Below, one piece after another: positions 6,540 to 9,549 of a stretch of 9,549 bases of DNA. The stretch is from the NCBI GenBank assembly GCA_903831165.1, contig CAIKWV010000255.1, forward strand, positions 1 to 9,549, in the 5' to 3' direction. A program made the position numbers and the translations under genes. Below the pieces are notes generated by a model. That model did no database searches. It was given only the letters and a program-made list of their open reading frames with translations, and was not told the DNA's origin. This DNA comes from an uncultured cyanobacterium. Lineage in GTDB: Bacteria; Cyanobacteriota; Cyanobacteriia; PCC-6307; Cyanobiaceae. The number at the start of each line of letters is the position of its first letter. Position 1 is the stretch's first letter.

Positions 6540-6748
6540 GGCGGGCGAATCAGGCTGCGAAGACCGCGGCAGGGCGGTGGCCGAGGATCGGCTGCCGGCG
6601 GCGATCCACACCCACGCTCCTGGCCACCAGGACGGCGCGGTGGAGTTCGCTGCACAGCTCCTCGACAGATCCGATCGGCGCAGACCCAACTGCGTCGATC
6701 GGCGATGGTTGCAGGGTTAGCCCGGTGAGGAAAGTCCGCTCCAGCAAC

Positions 6749-6767
6749 GCTGAGACGGGTTTTCAGC
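6749..6767 (+). terminator. Possible hairpin terminator
   Basis: GCTGAGA at 6749-6755 pairs with TTTCAGC at 6761-6767 (seven pairs, one G-T) around a five-base loop. It lies 210 bp past the DUF92 stop and between convergent genes. There is no T-run after it on plus, so it would be an imperfect terminator at best. Confidence 0.25.
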
Positions 6768-6812
6768 AACCGCTTGGCCGCAAAAGCCCTGCGGATCGAT
6801 GGAGCCCGTCGT

Positions 6813-6892
6813 GGAGCATTCGATCGGATCAAGGGGCTCCTGATCAGCTCACGGAGCTCCCGATGAAGCCGTGAAGCTCCCGATGGGTTCAC
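6813..6892. repeat. Four imperfect 20-bp direct repeats
   Basis: Four units lie end to end at 6813-6832, 6833-6852, 6853-6872 and 6873-6892. All share the frame G-x-x-G-C with GAT at unit positions 10-12. The last three carry GCTCC at positions 4-8, followed by C or T and then GAT. By eye, units 2 and 4 agree at 14 of 20 positions, units 3 and 4 at 13, and units 2 and 3 at 12; unit 1 is the most diverged. They sit 16 bp past the sigma factor stop. Function is unknown; they may be degenerate tandem duplications or a protein-binding array. Confidence 0.55.
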
Positions 6893-6908
6893 CGCGCCTG
6901 TTGGCTCT

Positions 6909-7016
6909 TCAGACCTGTCCCTGAACCTGGTTTTGGTCTTGAACCCGAGTCCGGCTCCGAACCGGGGCCTGGCTCGGGGCTGAGGCTTGGTTCTGAGCTG
7001 GTGCCTGGCTCTCGGC
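6909..7016 (-). repeat. Six 18-bp tandem repeats coding the sigma factor tail
   Basis: The last 108 bases of the sigma gene split into six 18-base units in the coding frame: residues AESQAP, AQNQAS, APSQAP, VRSRTR, VQDQNQ and VQGQV, with the TGA stop completing the sixth unit. The fourth residue of each unit is Gln or Arg, and the first is Ala or Val. The DNA units also resemble each other, with GTTC opening the last three and GAGCC recurring in units 1, 3 and 4. This points to growth by unit duplication. The tail is probably disordered and lies after region 4. Confidence 0.75.
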
Positions 7017-8015
7017 TGGGGCCGGCTGTTGAGCCGGGCCCGGCTGATCGTCAATCCACTGGCGGGCTGCGGCCTGCAGGCGGCTCAGACCAGCCTGATA
7101 GCGGCGCTGGGCCTGGCGCGGGTGGAGGCCGAGATCCCGTCCCAGTTCCACCCAAGTGGCGTTGGTGGTCAGGTGGCCGAGGATCAGGGCCTGGTCGAGC
7201 TCGGGCAGGGTGGCGAGTTGCTGGCGCAGCCAGCGCCTCTGGCAGTTGGCCGGCGTCCCATCGCCTGCCTGTGCTCCCGCCTCCAGGTCGATGGCTCTCA
7301 ATCCGCCCTGCGGCTCCAGGCTAGCGGGATCGGCCAGGCTCTCCAGCAGCGGCGCGGCCGGCTCATCGGCGCCCTGGCCCAGGTGGCTGGGGGCATCAAG
7401 ACTGCGCATCTCGGAGATCTGGCGCAGTCCGAGCGCCTCCTGCAGCTTCAGCCCGTCGCAGCCAAGGGATCGGGCCAGGGCGCCCAGGGCCAGCGGGCTG
7501 CCCTGCTGCTGACGATGGCGTTCCTGCAGCACGGTGGCCTGGCGCTGCAATTCCCAGAGTTCGCGGGGGATCTTCATCAGGCTCTGGCGATCCCGGAGTT
7601 CGTGCTGCATCGCGCCGCGGATGTAGGGCACCGCGAAACTGCTGAGGCTGCGCCCCTTGCTGGGCTGGAAGGCCTCGATCGCCCGCAGCAGGCCGAGGCT
7701 GCCCACCTGGCTGAGATCTTCGAAGGGCAGGGAGCCCGGGCGGCTCATGCGACCGGCGATGGCATAGACGAGGGGCAGGTTGTCGCGCACCAGGGCATCG
7801 CGCTGGCGTCGCCAGCTCACGCCGTTGTCACTGCTGGCCAGCTTGGCCAGGCCGAACCGGTTGCGCTGATGACGGCCAGAGCTGCCGATCGGGCTGGCGA
7901 TGACTGGGGCTGACGCCGGGAGGAACGGCCTGGGTGGTAAAGGATTCACGACGGTTCGGTATGCCTCCAGCTCAACTTGCCCGGGGCAAACGCATTTGCA
8001 ATCGGGGTTCTTCAT
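6909..8015 (-). CDS. Group 3 (SigF/SigB-like) sigma-70 factor
   Basis: A 368-aa alternative sigma factor that would direct RNA polymerase to a special promoter class. Region 2 is clear at about 72-143: RDALVRDNLPLVYAIAGR, FEDLSQVGSLGLLRAIEAF, then SFAVPYIRGAMQHELRDR. Region 3 lies about 148-205 (IPRELWELQRQATVLQERHRQ ... LALGALARSLG). Region 4 lies about 262-317 (LRQQLATLPELDQALILGHL, then WVELGRDLGLHPRQAQRRYQAGLSRLQ as the helix-turn-helix). The AVPYIRGAM signature is typical of the SigF/SigB/WhiG group, not of RpoD. Region 1.1 is absent. The N-terminus carries C6-x-C8-x-C10 and a Pro-rich stretch up to about residue 50; this part depends on the ATG at 8015 being correct. The linker between regions 3 and 4 is long (about 206-260), and the C-terminal 35 residues are a hexapeptide repeat tail. 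The target regulon and any anti-sigma partner are not visible here. Confidence 0.92.
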   Translation of the reverse strand: MKNPDCKCVCPGQVELEAYRTVVNPLPPRPFLPASAPVIASPIGSSGRHQRNRFGLAKLASSDNGVSWRRQRDALVRDNLPLVYAIAGRMSRPGSLPFEDLSQVGSLGLLRAIEAFQPSKGRSLSSFAVPYIRGAMQHELRDRQSLMKIPRELWELQRQATVLQERHRQQQGSPLALGALARSLGCDGLKLQEALGLRQISEMRSLDAPSHLGQGADEPAAPLLESLADPASLEPQGGLRAIDLEAGAQAGDGTPANCQRRWLRQQLATLPELDQALILGHLTTNATWVELGRDLGLHPRQAQRRYQAGLSRLQAAARQWIDDQPGPAQQPAPAESQAPAQNQASAPSQAPVRSRTRVQDQNQVQGQV

Positions 8016-8235
8016 CGATTGTCACAAGCACCGATATTTGGTTGTCGTCTATACATTTTTGATCTATCGCATTTTAGATTTGCTACCAGAACCTCTGCCT
8101 GTCCTGATGCAGTCCTTGGGCTGATTTGCCCTACTTTATTTGCTCTGTGGTAGCAGACCTCACCGTTTCTACGGGCTGGCCGTTGTAGCGGACTGGAGCT
8201 GGTGTCTATGCCTGCCGCTCAGGCAAGCGGGCGCC
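8016..8235 (-). promoter_or_regulatory. AT-rich spacer upstream of the sigma factor gene
   Basis: These 220 bp separate the SGNH hydrolase stop from the sigma factor start; both genes read leftward. The part nearest the sigma gene (about 8016-8145) is clearly richer in A and T than the rest of the window, as expected for a promoter. On the minus strand, TATAGA (8048-8053) and TAAAAT (8071-8076) are -10-like; TATAGA has a 17-bp gap to TAAAAT, but that is a poor -35. TGCTACC (8081-8087) and GGTAGCA (8149-8155) form an inverted repeat with 61 bp between arms. The part near 8160-8235 holds the hairpin listed below. No Shine-Dalgarno sequence precedes the sigma ATG. A plus-strand open frame crossing this spacer (7900-8124) is not a credible gene. 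Confidence 0.55.
8209..8225 (-). terminator. Hairpin just after the SGNH hydrolase stop
   Basis: TGCCTG at 8209-8214 and CAGGCA at 8220-8225 form a perfect six-pair stem with a five-base loop, 10 bp beyond the hydrolase stop codon. No T-run follows on the minus strand, so this is only a possible terminator or mRNA 3'-end stabiliser. Its place between two same-strand genes supports the idea. Confidence 0.4.
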
Positions 8236-8913
8236 TCAGCGTGAAGCGCTGGCCTGCTCCAGGGTTTCCAGCTGAGCCCAGCGCAGCAGGGCCGGCCAGC
8301 GGCGGACCTTCTCATACACCAGGGCGTGCCCTTCGCTGCTGAGGTGGACGCCATCGCCATCGAGGCACTGCAGCCAGTACGGATCCGCCAGGACACTGTC
8401 GATCAGGGGCAGGAACGGCACATCGGCCTCCAGGCAGGCCTGCTCCAGCAACCCCTCGTAGTGGCGCACCGTCTGCAGCTGGTACCAGAGCACGTCGGCC
8501 AGGGGCATCACCGCCTCGTCCACCGGGGTCAGGCCCAGCACCAGCACCGGGGCGATCGCCCGGGCCTGGCGCAACAGCTGCTGCATGCCGAACAGGAATC
8601 CTTCCGGGTCCAGCTGATGGCGGCCGTCCGAACGGCCCACCCGGGCGCTGTCGTTCAGGCCCACCGCTATCAAGATGCCGTGGGGAATCTGGCGGCGCAG
8701 TTCGCCGCGGCAGCCCACCTCAGCAGGCAGCCGGGCGGCAACCCGTTCCAGCCCATCACCGCGCACGCCGAGGTTGTAGAGCACTGGCCCCTGGGGCAGG
8801 TCCATCCAGTGGCGCCGCAGCCGTTCGCACCAGCCGCCGTGCTCGGGATCCCCCCAGCCGTAGACGCCGCTGTCGCCCAGGACCACCAGCTTGCGGGGAA
8901 TGGCCAGGGCCAT
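8236..8913 (-). CDS. SGNH/GDSL-family hydrolase
   Basis: A 225-aa protein of the SGNH hydrolase superfamily, which includes esterases, lipases and acyl or acetyl hydrolases. All four blocks are visible: block I GDSGVYGWG (13-21, nucleophile S15; the classic GDSL reads GDSG here), block II NLGVRGDG (oxyanion-hole Gly), block III GLNDS (Asn), and block V DGDGVHLSSEGH near 185-196 with the catalytic Asp and His (D-x-V-H-L). There is no signal peptide (MALAIPRKLVVLGDS) and no membrane segment, so it is likely cytosolic. The substrate cannot be told from the sequence. It lies 51 bp after the aminotransferase stop on the same strand and may share its transcript. The start is the ATG at 8913, which puts block I close to the N-terminus, as usual. 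Confidence 0.9.
   Translation of the reverse strand: MALAIPRKLVVLGDSGVYGWGDPEHGGWCERLRRHWMDLPQGPVLYNLGVRGDGLERVAARLPAEVGCRGELRRQIPHGILIAVGLNDSARVGRSDGRHQLDPEGFLFGMQQLLRQARAIAPVLVLGLTPVDEAVMPLADVLWYQLQTVRHYEGLLEQACLEADVPFLPLIDSVLADPYWLQCLDGDGVHLSSEGHALVYEKVRRWPALLRWAQLETLEQASASR
8552..8559. repeat. HIP1 octamer GCGATCGC
   Basis: Exact copy inside the SGNH hydrolase gene. Confidence 0.7.
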
Positions 8914-8964
8914 CGGTTCGCGTCCATCACTGCTCTGGCGCTGTGATCCTGCCGGAAGGGCCGA

Positions 8965-9549
8965 TCAGAGCGTCGCGTGGAAGCGGCTCAGACGCTCGAG
9001 GCCGTCCTCGATCGTGGCCGGCGAGGCGGCGCAGGAGAGGCGGATGCAGCGGTCGTCGCCGAAGGCCACCCCCGGCACCACCGCCAGGCCCACCTCATCG
9101 AGCAGCCGGTTGCAGAGGGTCATCGAATCCAGCCCCCAGGCACTCACATCCGGGAAGGCATAGAAGGCCCCTTCGGGCGCCAGCAGGCGAATGCCCTCCA
9201 TCGCCATCAGGCCCTCGCTGAGCAGGGCGCGGCGCTGGTTGAAGTGCTGGGCCATCTCCAACACGCAGTCGCGGGAGCCGGTGATCGCCGCCAGGGCGCC
9301 GAACTGGGCGAAGCTGCAGACGTTGCTGGTGCTCTGGCTCTGCAGGGCGCTGGCGGCGGCAATCACGTGGCGGGGGCCGGCCAGCCAGCCGATGCGCCAG
9401 CCGGTCATCGCCCAGCCCTTGGCGAAACCATTGACGATGAACACCCGATTGGCCAGATCGGGGGCGACCGCCGCCAGGCTGTGATGGCTGTGGCCCGGCG
9501 CCAGCAGGTATTCGTAGATCTCATCGCAGACCACGGCCACCTGGGGATG
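8965..9549 (-). CDS. Class I/II PLP-dependent aminotransferase, C-terminal part (5' end outside window)
   Basis: About 194 residues of a fold-type I aminotransferase are visible; the N-terminal half is off the right edge and the frame is open through 9549. Motifs in order: CDEIYEYLLAPG (the Asp and Tyr that contact the PLP ring), then FAKGWAMTGWRIGWLAGP, where the Lys is the Schiff-base lysine and the following GWR is typical of the aspartate aminotransferase Ib-type group. Next comes QSTSNVCSFAQ, then EGAFYAFPDVS and the C-terminal GVAFGDDRCIRLSCAAS, whose Arg should bind the substrate alpha-carboxylate. These match the cyanobacterial aspC-like aminotransferases, which usually convert aspartate and 2-oxoglutarate to oxaloacetate and glutamate; other substrates are possible. 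The stop TGA is at 8965-8967, and the C-terminus looks complete (ERLSRFHATL). Confidence 0.92.
   Translation of the reverse strand, partial: HPQVAVVCDEIYEYLLAPGHSHHSLAAVAPDLANRVFIVNGFAKGWAMTGWRIGWLAGPRHVIAAASALQSQSTSNVCSFAQFGALAAITGSRDCVLEMAQHFNQRRALLSEGLMAMEGIRLLAPEGAFYAFPDVSAWGLDSMTLCNRLLDEVGLAVVPGVAFGDDRCIRLSCAASPATIEDGLERLSRFHATL

Larger units (their letters stand above)
6540..6908. other. Gene-free stretch between convergent DUF92 and sigma factor genes
   Basis: These 369 bp lie between two genes that point at each other, so no promoter is needed here. A minus-strand frame from 6747 to 6550 would code 65 residues, but it begins with TTG, has no ribosome binding site, and its product (Arg/Ala/Val-rich, VEELCSELHRAV in the middle) is not one I recognise. 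The stretch contains a hairpin at 6749-6767 and four 20-bp direct repeats at 6813-6892, listed separately. A 12-base match to the RNase P RNA core at 6727-6738 is not supported by any other part of that RNA. Confidence 0.55.

Noticed and set aside
6727..6738. GAGGAAAGTCCG, identical to part of the conserved RNase P RNA core
   Set aside because: The bases that follow do not continue the core, and I find no ACAGAA segment, no GGTAAGAGC element and no closing 3' strand within 400 bp, where the sigma gene already begins. A 12-base match alone is not rnpB.
6550..6747. Minus-strand 65-codon frame in the DUF92/sigma spacer
   Set aside because: It starts with TTG, has no ribosome binding site and no recognisable sequence. 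I leave it as unproven, not annotated as a gene.
5712..7054. Overlapping minus-strand open frames opposite the DUF92 gene and the following spacer
   Set aside because: The products are Gln/Arg/Ser-rich shadows. The DUF92 motifs on plus are clear.
6987..7913. Plus-strand open frame of 308 codons opposite the sigma factor
   Set aside because: It is antisense to an intact sigma factor with regions 2, 3 and 4; the product has no family resemblance.
8016..8235. tRNA or small RNA gene in the AT-rich spacer
   Set aside because: No cloverleaf arms, no GGTTCGA-type T-loop and no strong hairpin with a T-run could be found by eye.

Overview
The window looks like chromosome from a high-G+C picocyanobacterium of the Cyanobium/Synechococcus type. 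The evidence is the gene content: a CPP1-like J-like membrane protein, a DUF3531 protein directly upstream of rsmE, a DUF92/VTE6-type membrane protein, a group 3 sigma factor and Hsp33. Three exact copies of the cyanobacterial octamer GCGATCGC (HIP1) are also present. The genus is inference from protein families; nothing was searched. Genes are tightly packed. I see no tRNA or rRNA gene, insertion sequence, phage gene or CRISPR array.

Left part (1-2176, plus strand): the C-terminal part of peptide chain release factor 3 (prfC, cut by the window edge), a 240-bp stretch with no convincing gene, a small unrecognised protein of about 90 residues, and a CPP1-like membrane protein. The CPP1-like gene ends head-on against hslO, and the two stop codons share a CTAG.

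Middle (2173-5320): a minus-strand pair made of an ABC ATPase of the CbiO/EcfA type and hslO (redox chaperone Hsp33), joined by a TGATG stop/start overlap. A divergent spacer of about 300 bp follows. Next is a plus-strand pair, DUF3531 then rsmE (16S rRNA m3U1498 methyltransferase), 8 bp apart. RsmE runs 35 bp into the 3' end of a convergent minus-strand gene for an Ala/Pro/Thr-rich protein of unknown function.

Right part (5685-9549): a divergent spacer of 93 bp, the DUF92/VTE6-type membrane protein on plus, and a gene-free stretch of 369 bp holding four 20-bp direct repeats. The rest is minus strand: a group 3 sigma factor with a repeat-built C-terminal tail and a Cys-rich N-terminus, an AT-rich spacer of 220 bp that probably holds its promoter, an SGNH/GDSL hydrolase, and the C-terminal part of a class I/II PLP aminotransferase cut by the right edge.

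Most genes are housekeeping or stress genes: translation termination, ribosome maturation, redox proteostasis, pigment and tocopherol-related membrane proteins, amino acid metabolism and a regulator. I did not find a convincing undescribed multi-gene system. The best leads are the two adjacent, unrelated tandem-repeat tracts at the sigma factor 3' end, the sigma factor's CxCxC N-terminus, the ATPase-Hsp33 coupling, and two small unrecognised proteins.
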